A DNA stretch of 64,000 bases from Cupriavidus oxalaticus (lineage in GTDB: Bacteria; Pseudomonadota; Gammaproteobacteria; Burkholderiales; Burkholderiaceae), in assembly GCF_016894385.1 (NCBI RefSeq), contig NZ_CP069812.1:310001-374000 (forward strand), given 5' to 3'. The notes under the pieces are model-generated. The model saw only the letters and a list, made by a program, of their open reading frames with translations, was not told the origin of the DNA and did no database searches. Shown piece by piece: positions 9,212 to 18,607 of the stretch. Position numbers and translations under genes: made by a program. How positions within the stretch are numbered: the first letter of the stretch is position 1; the number at the start of each line of letters is the position of its first letter.

Positions 9212-10165
9212 TCAGGAACCCGCAAACAGCGACATGATCGAGTCGCCCTTGACGATGCGGGTGAAGGTTTCGGCCAACAGCGGAGCGGTCGAGAGCTGGC
9301 GGATCTTGCCGCACTTGGCCGCTTCTTCCGACAGCGGGATGGTGTCGCACACCACCACTTCGTCCAGCGACGAGTCGGCGATGCGGGCGGCGGCGCCGCC
9401 GGACAGCACCGGGTGCGTACAGTACGCAAACACCTTCAGCGCGCCACGCTCCTTCAGCACCTGGGCGGCCTTGCACAGCGTGCCGCCGGTGTCGATCATG
9501 TCATCCATGATGACGCAGTTGCGGCCTTCGACTTCACCGATGATGTTCATCACCTCGGCCACGTTGGCCTTGGGACGACGCTTGTCGATGATCGCCAGGT
9601 CGCAGTTCAGTTCCTTGGCCAGCGCGCGCGCACGAACCACGCCGCCGACGTCCGGCGAGACCACCAGCAGGTCGCCGTAGTTCTTCTCGCGCAGGTCGCC
9701 CAGCAGGACCGGCGATGCGTAGATGTTGTCGACGGGAATATCGAAGAAGCCCTGGATCTGGTCGGCGTGCAGGTCCATCGTCAGCACGCGCTCGACGCCG
9801 GCGACTTCCAGCATGTTGGCCACGACCTTGGCCGAGATTGCCACGCGCGCCGAACGCGGGCGGCGGTCCTGGCGGGCATAGCCGAAGTAGGGCATGGCGG
9901 CGGTGATGCTGCGTGCCGAGGCGCGCTTGAGCGCGTCGACCATCACCATCAGCTCCATCAGGTTGTCGTTGGTCGGCGCGCAGGTGGACTGCAGCACGAT
10001 GACGTGCTTGCCGCGAACGTTTTCCTGGATCTCAACCTGGACTTCACCGTCGGAGAAACGGCCAACCTGGGCCTTGCCTAGCGGAATGCCGAGGTGCTGT
10101 ACGACAGCCTCCGCGAGTTTGGGGTTGGCGTTGCCGGTAAATACCATCAAGCCGTCGCTGCGCAT
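9212..10165 (-). CDS. prs: Ribose-phosphate pyrophosphokinase (PRPP synthetase)
   Basis: A 317-residue enzyme that makes PRPP from ribose 5-phosphate and ATP for purine, pyrimidine, His, Trp and NAD synthesis. Motifs are [15 protein letters not shown] at the N-terminus, the flexible-loop region FGYARQDRR, the metal/ribose motif [17 protein letters not shown] and the PRPP-binding loop [16 protein letters not shown] 10165 was preferred to GTG 10174, three codons upstream, because cagg sits at a good distance before it. The gene follows tRNA-Gln, and a shared transcript from ispE or the tRNA is likely. Confidence 0.97.
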   Translation of the reverse strand: MRSDGLMVFTGNANPKLAEAVVQHLGIPLGKAQVGRFSDGEVQVEIQENVRGKHVIVLQSTCAPTNDNLMELMVMVDALKRASARSITAAMPYFGYARQDRRPRSARVAISAKVVANMLEVAGVERVLTMDLHADQIQGFFDIPVDNIYASPVLLGDLREKNYGDLLVVSPDVGGVVRARALAKELNCDLAIIDKRRPKANVAEVMNIIGEVEGRNCVIMDDMIDTGGTLCKAAQVLKERGALKVFAYCTHPVLSGGAAARIADSSLDEVVVCDTIPLSEEAAKCGKIRQLSTAPLLAETFTRIVKGDSIMSLFAGS

Positions 10166-10200
10166 TCGGGGCACCTGTCTTGCTGCTGGGGGAGCTTGGT

Positions 10201-10221
10201 GTCACCGGCGAAGCCGGTGAC
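10201..10221. other. Perfect 9-bp hairpin between tRNA-Gln and prs
   Basis: gtcaccggc pairs with gccggtgac around a gaa loop. It lies downstream of the tRNA and upstream of prs on the minus strand without a U tract. It could be a tRNA 3' processing or termination element, or a prs leader structure. Confidence 0.5.
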
Positions 10222-10262
10222 CTGGAAGATATCGTGTTCCGTTAGGACACTATAGGAAGTAA

Positions 10263-10339
10263 TGGCAGGGGAAGAAGGATTCGAACCTTCGAATGCCGGA
10301 ATCAAAATCCGGTGCCTTGACCAACTTGGCGACTCCCCT
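10263..10339 (-). tRNA. tRNA-Gln (anticodon TTG)
   Basis: A complete 77-nt cloverleaf on the minus strand, including an encoded 3' CCA (10263-10265). The acceptor stem is aggggag / ttcccct with discriminator G. The anticodon arm is ccgga-ttttgat-tccgg, giving TTG, and the T arm contains ggttcgaatcc. The tRNA lies between ispE and prs, its conserved position in beta-proteobacteria. Confidence 0.97.
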
Positions 10340-10398
10340 ACACAACCGGGCCGTTCTTCGTGGTACCAACCTGCCGTACCGCGCCGAACGATAACTTG

Positions 10399-11283
10399 CT
10401 ATGCGAACGCTGCGAGCGGGTGATGTGCCAGACTCCTCACACACCTGCCATCCCATTCGGGAGGCAACCTTTCCAAGACCTGCTGCGCTGTCTTTGCGTC
10501 AGGAAAACGCGCAAACACGCAGGCTCCGGAACCGGTCATCCTGGCATGCTGATTGTATTGCTTCAGCCATTCCAGGGCTCGGGCGACTTCGCCGAACTTC
10601 GCTGTTGCTATCGGTTCCAGGTCGTTGCGACCGAAATCGAATTTGTTTGTGCGAGCAGCGAAGACCGCAATTATGGAGACGGGCGTATCCCTTGTCAAGC
10701 GCGGGTCCGAAAAAATTTCAGACGTCGGCACATGTTGTTTCGGATGGATGACCACAAACCAGCTTTCCGGCAACTCCACCGGAGTCAGTTGCTCGCCCAC
10801 GCCCTCGGCGAACGCGTTCCGGCCGAGCACGAACACCGGCACGTCCGCACCCAGCGCCAGGCCGATGCGCATCAGTTCTTCGCGCGCCAGGCCCAGGCCC
10901 CAGAGGTGGTTCAGTGCCAGCAGCGTGGTCGCGGCATCCGAGGAGCCGCCGCCGATGCCGCCGCCCATCGGCAGCACCTTGTCGATCTCGATATCGGCGC
11001 CGAATGAGGTGCCCGTAGCCGCTTGCAACGCGCGCGCGGCGCGCACGACGAGGTCGCTGTCGGCGGGCACGCCGGGCACGTCGGTGACACGCGCCACCAC
11101 GCCATCGTCGCGCCGGCGGAAATGCAGCGTGTCGCACCAGTCGACCAGCTGGAACACGGTCTGCAGCGTGTGGTAGCCGTCGGCGCGGCGCCCGGTCACG
11201 TGCAGGAACAGGTTGAGCTTGGCGGGCGCGGGGCAGTCGCGCAGTTCGGGCGGCGGCAGTGCCGGGGTCCGGTCAGGGGTCAT
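10399..11283 (-). CDS. ispE: 4-diphosphocytidyl-2-C-methyl-D-erythritol kinase
   Basis: A 294-residue GHMP-family kinase that phosphorylates CDP-methylerythritol in the MEP isoprenoid pathway. Seen are the N-terminal [21 protein letters not shown] with the conserved Lys and Asp, the ATP loop [18 protein letters not shown] and the C-terminal [14 protein letters not shown] 11283 overlaps the stop of lolB in an ATGA junction, so translation is coupled. tRNA-Gln follows 60 bp downstream. Confidence 0.96.
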   Translation of the reverse strand: MTPDRTPALPPPELRDCPAPAKLNLFLHVTGRRADGYHTLQTVFQLVDWCDTLHFRRRDDGVVARVTDVPGVPADSDLVVRAARALQAATGTSFGADIEIDKVLPMGGGIGGGSSDAATTLLALNHLWGLGLAREELMRIGLALGADVPVFVLGRNAFAEGVGEQLTPVELPESWFVVIHPKQHVPTSEIFSDPRLTRDTPVSIIAVFAARTNKFDFGRNDLEPIATAKFGEVARALEWLKQYNQHARMTGSGACVFARFPDAKTAQQVLERLPPEWDGRCVRSLAHHPLAAFA

Positions 11284-11912
11284 GGCGTCCGGGGGTCGAT
11301 GACGAGCCGTACCGACAGCGGATTGCTGCCGGAGTCGCGCGCGAGGTCGATGCGGCGCGGCAACGCTGCGGTGGTGGTGGCGGTGGTGGCGGTGGTTGGG
11401 GGCTGCGTGTCCTGCCACGCGACGTAGCGCACGGTCCAGCCGTTCTGCGCCAGGGTCGACAGGCGCCCCTGCTCGTCGCGCGTGGTGCTCGCGGGGGAGC
11501 CCTGCGCGGCGCGGCCGTGCAGCCAGTCGCGCATGCCGGCCACCGGCAGGGCGAAGCCGAGCGCTTCTTCCATCAGCGTGTCGACCTCGGGCGCGTTGCG
11601 CGGCGGCTGGTTGGGCAGGTCCAGCGTGGCGCCGGACGGCGTGGCAGTGACCACCGCCAGCGTCTGGCCCAGCGGCGAGACCAGGTCGAGCCTTACGTTG
11701 CGGCCTTGCTCTTCCCAGCGGAAGCTGCCGGTCACGCCTTCGTCGCGGCCGTAGCGCTGGTAGTTGGCCGAGAAGCGGCCGGTGTATTGCCGGCTTGCGC
11801 TGGATTCGCCGGCATCGAAGTCGCGCGACGGTGCCACGGTGGCGCACGCCTGCAGCAGCAATGGGGCGCCCAGGCAAAGCAGTGCCAGGCGTCTGGTTCG
11901 ATTCATGGGCAT
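11280..11912 (-). CDS. lolB: Outer-membrane lipoprotein insertase LolB
   Basis: A roughly 210-residue lipoprotein that receives lipoproteins from LolA and inserts them in the outer membrane. A signal peptide with lipobox ([17 protein letters not shown]) makes Cys the likely mature N-terminus. The LolB core has [36 protein letters not shown] and GMRDWLHGR. Two ATGs (11912, 11906) are possible starts and neither has a good ribosome site. Position directly before ispE with overlap is the standard beta-proteobacterial arrangement and supports the call. A Thr/Ala run ([12 protein letters not shown], residues ~175-187) is unusual for the family. Confidence 0.9.
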   Translation of the reverse strand: MPMNRTRRLALLCLGAPLLLQACATVAPSRDFDAGESSASRQYTGRFSANYQRYGRDEGVTGSFRWEEQGRNVRLDLVSPLGQTLAVVTATPSGATLDLPNQPPRNAPEVDTLMEEALGFALPVAGMRDWLHGRAAQGSPASTTRDEQGRLSTLAQNGWTVRYVAWQDTQPPTTATTATTTAALPRRIDLARDSGSNPLSVRLVIDPRTP

Positions 11913-12015
11913 GGTCGTGGAGCGGCGGTGCGCGGCCGCCGGACTGACGGAAATCCCGTGCCGCGCCTGGCAACGCAAGCGCGCGGCAAGCGAGGGCACG
12001 GGATCAAGAGGTTGG

Positions 12016-13977
12016 TTACTTGGCCAGCTGCACGTCGAACTTGTACCTGCGCAGCGTATCGACCAGGGTTTCGTTCTCGGGATCGATGCGCATCGCCTCG
12101 GTCCAGGTCTTGCGCGCCTCCTCGTGCTCGCCGAGCTGCCACAGCACCTCGCCCAGGTGCGCGCCGATCTCGGCTTCGGGCGCCTTGGCGTAGGCGTTGC
12201 GCAGCAGGTCCGCAGCGGGGCGCAGCTCGCCCATGCGGAATTTGACCCAGGCCAGGCTGTCCATGATGTAGGGGTCGTCCGGGCCCAGCTCGGTGGCGCG
12301 TTCGAGCAGCATGCGCGCTTCCGGCAGCCGCTCGTTGCGATCGGCGAGCGAGTAGCCGAGCGCGTTGTAGCCCTGCTTCTGCTGCGGCTGCAGCGCGATC
12401 ACGCGGCGCAGGCCTTTTTCCATGCTGTCGTAGCGCTTCTGGCGCTCGTCGAGCATGGCCAGCTCGTAGATCCAGTCGGCGTTTTCGGGCTCGGCGGCGA
12501 TGCGGTCGTCGAGCAGCTTGCGCGCGCGGTCGTAGGCCCTGGTCTCCATCAGCGTGGCCACCTCGGCCTGGCGGATCGCCATGACGCGCTGCGCGCGCTG
12601 GCCCGGGTCGGGGATTTCCTCGGCATCGGCAAGCATCTCGCCGAACAGGGCCTGCGCATCGTCCAGCTTGCCCAGGCGTGCCAGCAGCTGCGCGCGCTTG
12701 GCGGTGGCCGCGGGCGCCAGGCGGATGTCCTCGATGCGGTCAAGCCACTGGATCGCGCCGGCATAGTCCTTACGTTCCTCGGCGATCTGCGCCAGGTACT
12801 GGTAGGCGATGTCGGGATTTGCCGTGGGTTGCTTCTCGACCAGCTGCAGGTACTCCTGCAGGTATTGCTCGGCTTCGCTGTAGTTCTTCGCCTGCAGGCT
12901 GGTCAGCCCCAGCGCCAGCGGCACGCGCGGATCGGTGGGCGCCACCTTGCGCAAGGTCTCGAACTCCTGCCGGGCCGCCTGCATGTCATTGCGCAGCAGG
13001 TACAGGCGTGCCAGCGTGATATGGCCGTTGACCGATTCGGGCGACTTGTCGAGGAAACGCTTGAGGATGGCGACGGCTTCGTCGGGCTCCTTTTCGGCGC
13101 GCAGCTCGGCGGCCATCAGCGCGGCAGGCTCATAGCCCGGGCGCAGCTTCAGCGCCTGGTCGAGCGCGGCCACCGCGCCCGGCTCGTCGCCGGCGACTTC
13201 GCGCGCGCGCGCCAGCGCCAGGTGGGTTTCCGCCAGCTTGGTATCGTTGCGCGTCAGTTCCTGCAGCAGCGTGGCTGCGCCGGCCGGATCGCTGGTGCGC
13301 GACAGTTGCTGCTGCATCTGCAGGATGGCGTCGCCGCGGTGGCTGGCGGGTACAGCGGCCAGCTGCTGCTGCAGCAGCGGGCGGGCATCGTCCCAGCGCC
13401 CGTTCAGCACCAGCAGCGTCGACAGGACCTGCGCAGCGGCGGGCGAATTGGGCGAGATTTCACGCCACAGCCGCGCCGCGTCCAGCGCCTGCTGCGGGAT
13501 GCGCGCGTTGAAGGCGATCTCGGTGGCGCGCTGCGCGAAGCGCGGGTCGCGGGTCTGCCGCGCCAGTTCGAGGTAGGTGCGGTAGGCTGGCCCGACCAGG
13601 CCGCGCTGCATGGAAATCTCGGCCGCCAGCACCATATAGACGATGTCGTCGGTCAGCTCCAGCGACGGCAGCTGGCTGCGTGCCGACTTGCCGGTGCTGC
13701 CGGCGGGGCGCGCGTCGTCGGAGGCGGCGACCTGCATCGGCGCAAGCTGCGGCAGCGGCACGTCGCCGCCCGGAGGTGCCGCACACGCGGCGCTGGCCAG
13801 GGCGAGCAGTGCCGCGGCGCCCAGCGCACGTGCGTGGCGGCGGGTCTGGGCAAAGGCTCCCACGGCGCCCGTTGTGCGCGAAGATGCGCACTCGCGCCCG
13901 GGGATGCCGCACTTGGAGGCTTGCAATGTGGCGTCCGGCATCAGGTCCGGCGTCAGGTCCAACTTCAGGTCCGACAT
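12016..13977 (-). CDS. Large exported tetratricopeptide-repeat protein
   Basis: A 653-residue protein made mostly of TPR-like helical repeats from about residue 90 to the end. Typical units are NGHITLARLYLLRNDMQAAR and GYNALGYSLADRNERLPEA. Near residues 55-70 is a hydrophobic segment with a lipobox-like [12 protein letters not shown], so the protein is probably exported, perhaps as a lipoprotein. The start at ATG 13977 (MSDLKLDLTPD) is tentative because about 50 residues precede the hydrophobic segment; a later start would give a normal signal peptide. It lies upstream of lolB and ispE on the same strand, as TPR proteins of this type often do. A role in envelope assembly is inferred only from context. 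Confidence 0.82.
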   Translation of the reverse strand: MSDLKLDLTPDLMPDATLQASKCGIPGRECASSRTTGAVGAFAQTRRHARALGAAALLALASAACAAPPGGDVPLPQLAPMQVAASDDARPAGSTGKSARSQLPSLELTDDIVYMVLAAEISMQRGLVGPAYRTYLELARQTRDPRFAQRATEIAFNARIPQQALDAARLWREISPNSPAAAQVLSTLLVLNGRWDDARPLLQQQLAAVPASHRGDAILQMQQQLSRTSDPAGAATLLQELTRNDTKLAETHLALARAREVAGDEPGAVAALDQALKLRPGYEPAALMAAELRAEKEPDEAVAILKRFLDKSPESVNGHITLARLYLLRNDMQAARQEFETLRKVAPTDPRVPLALGLTSLQAKNYSEAEQYLQEYLQLVEKQPTANPDIAYQYLAQIAEERKDYAGAIQWLDRIEDIRLAPAATAKRAQLLARLGKLDDAQALFGEMLADAEEIPDPGQRAQRVMAIRQAEVATLMETRAYDRARKLLDDRIAAEPENADWIYELAMLDERQKRYDSMEKGLRRVIALQPQQKQGYNALGYSLADRNERLPEARMLLERATELGPDDPYIMDSLAWVKFRMGELRPAADLLRNAYAKAPEAEIGAHLGEVLWQLGEHEEARKTWTEAMRIDPENETLVDTLRRYKFDVQLAK

Positions 13978-14117
13978 GTATCGAGTGCTCCGGCGCGCGC
14001 TGGCGAAGGAATGGATAAAGGCATTGTAGCCTGCCGCTACAATGCGCTGCTTGGCGCGCTGGCCCATGGCCAGCAAGGCCGGCAGGAGTTTGGAGCGGTA
14101 ACCAACGGAGAGGTTCG

Positions 14118-14975
14118 ATGCCTGAATTGCCCGAGGTCGAAGTGACCCGGCGCGGCTTGCTGCCGCATGTGGTGGGGCGGCGTATTGAAGCGGTGACGGT
14201 GCGCCACCGCGGGCTGCGCTGGCCGGTCGAGCCGGGCCTTGAAGCTTGCCTGGCGCGGCGCGTGGTGCGCCGGATCGAACGCCGCGGCAAGTACCTGCTG
14301 CTCGAATGTGTCAGCGACGATGCCGCCGCACCGGCCGGCTGGCTGCTGGTGCATCTCGGCATGACCGGCACGCTGAGGGTGTTGCCGCACGCGCCGCCGC
14401 CTGGTGCCCACGACCACCTGGACATTGTGCTGGCCGCTGGTGCCGAGGGCCCGGTGGTGCTGCGCTTGCGCGATCCGCGCCGTTTTGGCGCGGTACTGTG
14501 GACCACGCTGCCCGAGCACGAACTGCCATCCCACCCGCTGCTGCGCACGCTCGGCATCGAGCCCTTCGATGCTGCCTTCGACGGCGCCTGGCTGCACCGC
14601 CACACGCGCGGGCGCAGTGCCGCCATCAAGACCGTCTTGCTGGCCGGCGGCATCGTGGTCGGGGTCGGCAATATCTACGCGTCGGAAAGCCTGTTCCGCG
14701 CCGGCATCCGGCCGACCACGCCGGCCGGCCGCCTCAGCCGCGCGCGTTGCGACCGGCTGGCGCAGGCGGTGCGCGAGACACTGGCGCAGGCGATCGAGCG
14801 CGGCGGCAGCACACTGCGCGATTTCGTCGGCAGCGACGGCGCCAGCGGCTACTTCCAGCTCGATTGTTTTGTCTACGACCGGGCCGGCCAGCCATGCCGC
14901 ATCTGCGCCACGCCCGTGCGCCAGATCGTGCAGGGCCAGCGCTCCACCTTCTACTGCCCGAACTGCCAGCACTGA
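14118..14975 (+). CDS. mutM: Formamidopyrimidine-DNA glycosylase
   Basis: A 285-residue base-excision enzyme that removes 8-oxoguanine and opens the backbone. The N-terminal MPELPEVEV provides the catalytic Pro2 and Glu3. The H2TH region has [16 protein letters not shown]. The C-terminal zinc finger is complete: CRIC, then CPNC before the end. A ggag site precedes ATG 14118. It is divergent from the TPR gene; mutY, which acts in the same GO repair system, is 2.4 kb downstream on the same strand. Confidence 0.97.
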   Translation: MPELPEVEVTRRGLLPHVVGRRIEAVTVRHRGLRWPVEPGLEACLARRVVRRIERRGKYLLLECVSDDAAAPAGWLLVHLGMTGTLRVLPHAPPPGAHDHLDIVLAAGAEGPVVLRLRDPRRFGAVLWTTLPEHELPSHPLLRTLGIEPFDAAFDGAWLHRHTRGRSAAIKTVLLAGGIVVGVGNIYASESLFRAGIRPTTPAGRLSRARCDRLAQAVRETLAQAIERGGSTLRDFVGSDGASGYFQLDCFVYDRAGQPCRICATPVRQIVQGQRSTFYCPNCQH

Positions 14976-15255
14976 CCGGCGGCCGCCATTGCGATGCGCC
15001 GTGTGCCGCACAATGCGCGCCGGCTGCAGTTGTCGATGGCTCGGCGCAACACTCTGCGCGCACACCCTTCGCAAGGGACGCGAATTCCACAAAACCGCCG
15101 TGGAAACCTGTATCGTGTGCGCAGTTATAAAAAGTTACAAAAATGGAACAGATTGGCTCGCCCGAGGACTGCGGCGGGCCGGCAATGCGGGAACACGGGC
15201 ACGCCTCCGCCGGCGGCGGCCCCGAGGCAAAAAACCGAGTCAGCCGAACAGCTCC

Positions 15256-17205
15256 ATGACAACGCTCGCCCACCAATTCGAACAATACGGCGCCTGGAGA
15301 ACGGGGGTCCTCCAGTCCCTGGCAGAATTCCAGTCGTGGCTGCAGCAGCACGACCTGTACGACGCGCAGGCCGACGACCGCGTGCAGCGCATCCAGAGCG
15401 TGCTGCGCAGCGACCGGCTCAAGGTCGCCTTCATTGCGGAGTTCTCGCGCGGCAAGAGCGAACTGATCAATGCGATCTTCTTTGCCGACTACGGGCGCCG
15501 TATCCTGCCGTCGTCGGCGGGCCGCACCACCATGTGCCCGACCGAGCTGCGCTACGACGAGGCGGAGCCCCCCTGCATCCGGCTGCTGCCGATCGAAACC
15601 AGGCTTCAGGACGCCTCGACTGCGGATTTCCTCGAGGCCGGCCCGTCGGCGCACTGGCATACGGTGCCGCTGGACCCGTCCTCGCCCGAGGGCATGCTCG
15701 AGGCCTTCCAGCACGTGGTCCAGACCGTGCGCGTGCCGCCGCAGCAAGCCGAGGCGCTGGGCCTCTACCACGAGAGCGACCCCGATGCCGCCTACGCGGT
15801 CGATGCCGAGGGCATGGTCGAGATCTCGCGCTGGCGTCATGCGGTGATCAATTTCCCGCATCCGCTGCTGCGCCAGGGGCTGGTGATCCTCGACACGCCG
15901 GGGCTGAACGCGATCGGCACCGAGCCCGAACTGACGCTGCGCCTGATCCCCGACGCACACGTCGTGGTGTTCGTGCTGGCCGCCGATGCCGGCGTGACCA
16001 GAAGCGACCTGGAACTGTGGCGCACTCACGTGGACGCCGGCCACCGGCGCGGCTGCCTGGCCGTGCTCAACAAGATCGACGGGCTGTGGGACCCGCTGCG
16101 CCAGCCGTCCGAGATCGCCGGCGAGATCGCGCGGCAGGTCTCGGGTACGGCGCAGGTGCTGGGCATCGAGCAGGCGCGTGTCTATCCGGTGTCGGCGCAG
16201 AAGGGCCTGGTGGCCAAGGTCAAGCACGACGACGCGCTGCTGGCGCGCAGCGGCCTGCCCGAGTTCGAGCATGTGCTGTCCGACCAGCTGATCCCGCGGC
16301 GGCGCGACATCGTCTCCGACCAGGTCCACCGCCAGGCGCAGGACATGGCGCGGGCCGCGCAGCAGCTGCTGCAGAGCCGCCGCCGCGATATCGTCGAGCA
16401 ACTGTTCGAGCTGCGCGGGCTGCGCGGCAAGAACCACGCGATGGTCAAGCACATGCTGATGCGCGTGCAGGGCGAGAAGGAAGAGTTCGAGCAGAGCATC
16501 AGCAAGTTCCAGGCGCTGCGGCTGGTGTTCGGCCGCCACAGCGCCGACATCATCAAGAGCCTGCAGCTGCGCGACGTGCGCCTGACCATGCGTACCGCGC
16601 GCGAGCAGATGAAGGAACGCTTCTTCTCGCGCGGCCTGCGCGAGGACATGGATGCGCTGTTCGCCCAGCTCGCCGCGCTGGTGACCGATGCCGACAACAA
16701 GATCGGCCAGCTGCACCAGCTGATCGAAAGCATGTACCGGCGCTTCAACGCCGAGCATGGCTTCACGCTGCCCGCGCCGATGCAGTTCACCGCCGGGCGC
16801 TACGTGGCCGAGCTGCAGGAAACCTTGCGGCTGGTGCATGCGCACTTCGGCACGGTCAGCATGCTGACGCGCTCGCGGCCGCAGCTGGTGCAGAGCGCCT
16901 TCAGCACCATGGCCAGCCGCGTGCTGGAGAACTTCCGCGATCTGAACCGCGATATCGAGGTGTGGCTCAAGTCGGTGATGACGCCGCTGGAGGCGCAGGT
17001 GCGCGAGCACCAGAAGCAGCTGCGCCGGCGCGTCGATTCGATCGAGCGCATCCACGAAGCGACCGATACGCTGGAAAGCCGTATTGCACAGCTCGAGGAA
17101 GTGCTGAACGGGCTGGATGAGCGCAGCGGGAAGATCGAGGGGTTTGCGCAGCGGTTGCTGCGGCCGGCGGCCGGGGCGGAGCAGGCGAGCCTGGCGGTGG
17201 CGTGA
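15256..17205 (+). CDS. Dynamin-like large GTPase
   Basis: A 649-residue protein with an N-terminal GTPase domain and a long helical remainder. The P-loop is AEFSRGKSEL (residues 61-70; the first Gly of GxxxxGKS is Ala), the DxxG motif is LDTPGL (DTPG 213-216) and the base-recognition motif is NKID (272-275). Residues ~330-640 are rich in Glu, Arg and Leu and likely form the helical stalk; no membrane segment is evident. The start at ATG 15256 is reasonable, and the reading frame open upstream is an overlap with mutM. Bacterial dynamin-like proteins act in membrane remodelling or protection, but this one has no known role. It sits between two oxidative DNA-repair genes. Confidence 0.85.
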   Translation: MTTLAHQFEQYGAWRTGVLQSLAEFQSWLQQHDLYDAQADDRVQRIQSVLRSDRLKVAFIAEFSRGKSELINAIFFADYGRRILPSSAGRTTMCPTELRYDEAEPPCIRLLPIETRLQDASTADFLEAGPSAHWHTVPLDPSSPEGMLEAFQHVVQTVRVPPQQAEALGLYHESDPDAAYAVDAEGMVEISRWRHAVINFPHPLLRQGLVILDTPGLNAIGTEPELTLRLIPDAHVVVFVLAADAGVTRSDLELWRTHVDAGHRRGCLAVLNKIDGLWDPLRQPSEIAGEIARQVSGTAQVLGIEQARVYPVSAQKGLVAKVKHDDALLARSGLPEFEHVLSDQLIPRRRDIVSDQVHRQAQDMARAAQQLLQSRRRDIVEQLFELRGLRGKNHAMVKHMLMRVQGEKEEFEQSISKFQALRLVFGRHSADIIKSLQLRDVRLTMRTAREQMKERFFSRGLREDMDALFAQLAALVTDADNKIGQLHQLIESMYRRFNAEHGFTLPAPMQFTAGRYVAELQETLRLVHAHFGTVSMLTRSRPQLVQSAFSTMASRVLENFRDLNRDIEVWLKSVMTPLEAQVREHQKQLRRRVDSIERIHEATDTLESRIAQLEEVLNGLDERSGKIEGFAQRLLRPAAGAEQASLAVA

Positions 17206-17308
17206 CGGGAAGCGGCTGACGGTAAGTGTTTTTCCGGGCCGGTATATCATGTAGCGCCGCGCATAGCGGCGTTTTTTTTTCTGACAACGTTCGCACGCTG
17301 CTGGTTTG

Positions 17309-17340
17309 CTCCCCTCTCCCGCGCGCGCGGGAGAGGGGAG
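17309..17340. repeat. Perfect 32-bp palindrome in the gap before mutY
   Basis: The left arm ctcccctctcccgcgc is followed directly by its exact reverse complement gcgcgggagaggggag, with no loop. It is in the 198-bp gap between the dynamin-like gene and mutY. It resembles the short dispersed palindromic (REP-like) units of Ralstonia/Cupriavidus genomes, judged from memory of their ccctctcccgc core. As RNA it would form a strong hairpin, but no U tract follows. Confidence 0.9.
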
Positions 17341-17403
17341 CACCACAAGCGGTGCTGAGACGTCCGCAGCCAACACCAGCCCCCACACCACAAGCCGTAC
17401 CTC

Positions 17404-18588
17404 ATGCCCCGCAAGTCCGCCCCCCGAGCCACCGCAGCCATCCCCGACGACATCCACGTGCCCCCCGATTTCGGCGCACGGGTCGTCAACTGGCAACGCG
17501 TCCACGGCCGGCACGACCTGCCGTGGCAGAACACGCGCGACGCCTACCGCATCTGGCTGTCGGAAATCATGCTGCAGCAGACCCAGGTCAGCGCGGTGAT
17601 CGAGTATTTCCAGCGCTTTGTCGCCACCTTGCCGACGGTGCAGGCATTGGCTGCCGCGCCTGCCGACCAGGTGATGGCGCTGTGGGCCGGCCTCGGCTAC
17701 TACTCGCGCGCACGCAACCTGCACCGCTGCGCCATGCAGGTGGTCAGCGAGCACGGCGGCGTTTTCCCGACCGATCCCGCGGTACTGGCAACGCTGCCCG
17801 GCATCGGCCGCTCGACCGCAGCGGCAATCGCCGCCTTCAGCGCCGGCGTGCGCTCGCCGATTCTCGACGGCAACGTCAAGCGCGTGTTTGCGCGCTGCTT
17901 CGGCATCCATGGCCATCCTGGCGAGCGCGCGGTGGAAACGCGCATGTGGCAGCTGGCCGGGATCGCGCTGCCCGCAGCGGGCCCGCGCCAGGCCGAAGAC
18001 ATGGTCGCCTATACGCAAGGGCTGATGGACCTGGGCGCGACGGTCTGCTCGCGCGGCAAGCCCGCGTGCCTGGCCGATGCCGGCGCGTGCCCGCTGTCCG
18101 CCGACTGCGTGGCGCGCCGCGACGGGTTGACCGGCGTGCTGCCCACGCCAAAGCCGCGCGCCGCGATCCCCGAGCGCAGCACGGTGATGCTGATGGTGCG
18201 GCGCGAGCGTGAAGTGTTGTTGCGGCTGCGTCCCGGCAGCGGCATCTGGGGCGGGCTGTGGAGCCTGCCCGAGATGCCTGTCGACACCGTGCCCTTCGAT
18301 GCGGAAGCCGCCGAAGCCGCCGCGCTCGACTACGCCCGCGCCTATGGCGCACCCGTGCGCGCCGCGATGGCGGGCGAACTGACCCATGTCTTCACGCACT
18401 TCCGCCTGTTGATCCGCGCGATCCGCGTCGATGTGGGCGCAGGTGACCTGATGGTGCAGGATAGTGCCGCTGAAGCCGCCACGGAAGCGGCGCAGCGCTG
18501 GCTTTCGCTCGACGATCTCGATGCGCTGGGCACGCCCGCGCCGGTGCGCAGGCTGCTGGAGGACCAGGCCCGCGGCGGCCTGTTCTGA
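17404..18588 (+). CDS. mutY: A/G-specific adenine DNA glycosylase
   Basis: A 394-residue glycosylase that removes adenine mispaired with 8-oxoguanine. Seen are the N-terminal LPWQNTRDAYRIWLSEIMLQQTQ, the helix-hairpin-helix [16 protein letters not shown] with the following catalytic Asp in ILDGNVKRV, and a C-terminal Nudix-like 8-oxoG reader (THVFTHFRL, residues ~320-330). The iron-sulfur motif reads CSRGKPAC, LADAGA, CPLSADC, which is C-x6-C-x6-C-x5-C. The family norm is C-x6-C-x2-C-x5-C, so four residues are inserted between the second and third Cys. The gene faces the Lon-domain gene, with 19 bp between the stops. Confidence 0.96.
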   Translation: MPRKSAPRATAAIPDDIHVPPDFGARVVNWQRVHGRHDLPWQNTRDAYRIWLSEIMLQQTQVSAVIEYFQRFVATLPTVQALAAAPADQVMALWAGLGYYSRARNLHRCAMQVVSEHGGVFPTDPAVLATLPGIGRSTAAAIAAFSAGVRSPILDGNVKRVFARCFGIHGHPGERAVETRMWQLAGIALPAAGPRQAEDMVAYTQGLMDLGATVCSRGKPACLADAGACPLSADCVARRDGLTGVLPTPKPRAAIPERSTVMLMVRREREVLLRLRPGSGIWGGLWSLPEMPVDTVPFDAEAAEAAALDYARAYGAPVRAAMAGELTHVFTHFRLLIRAIRVDVGAGDLMVQDSAAEAATEAAQRWLSLDDLDALGTPAPVRRLLEDQARGGLF

Positions 18589-18607
18589 AAGGCGGCCGCG
18601 GCGCCGC

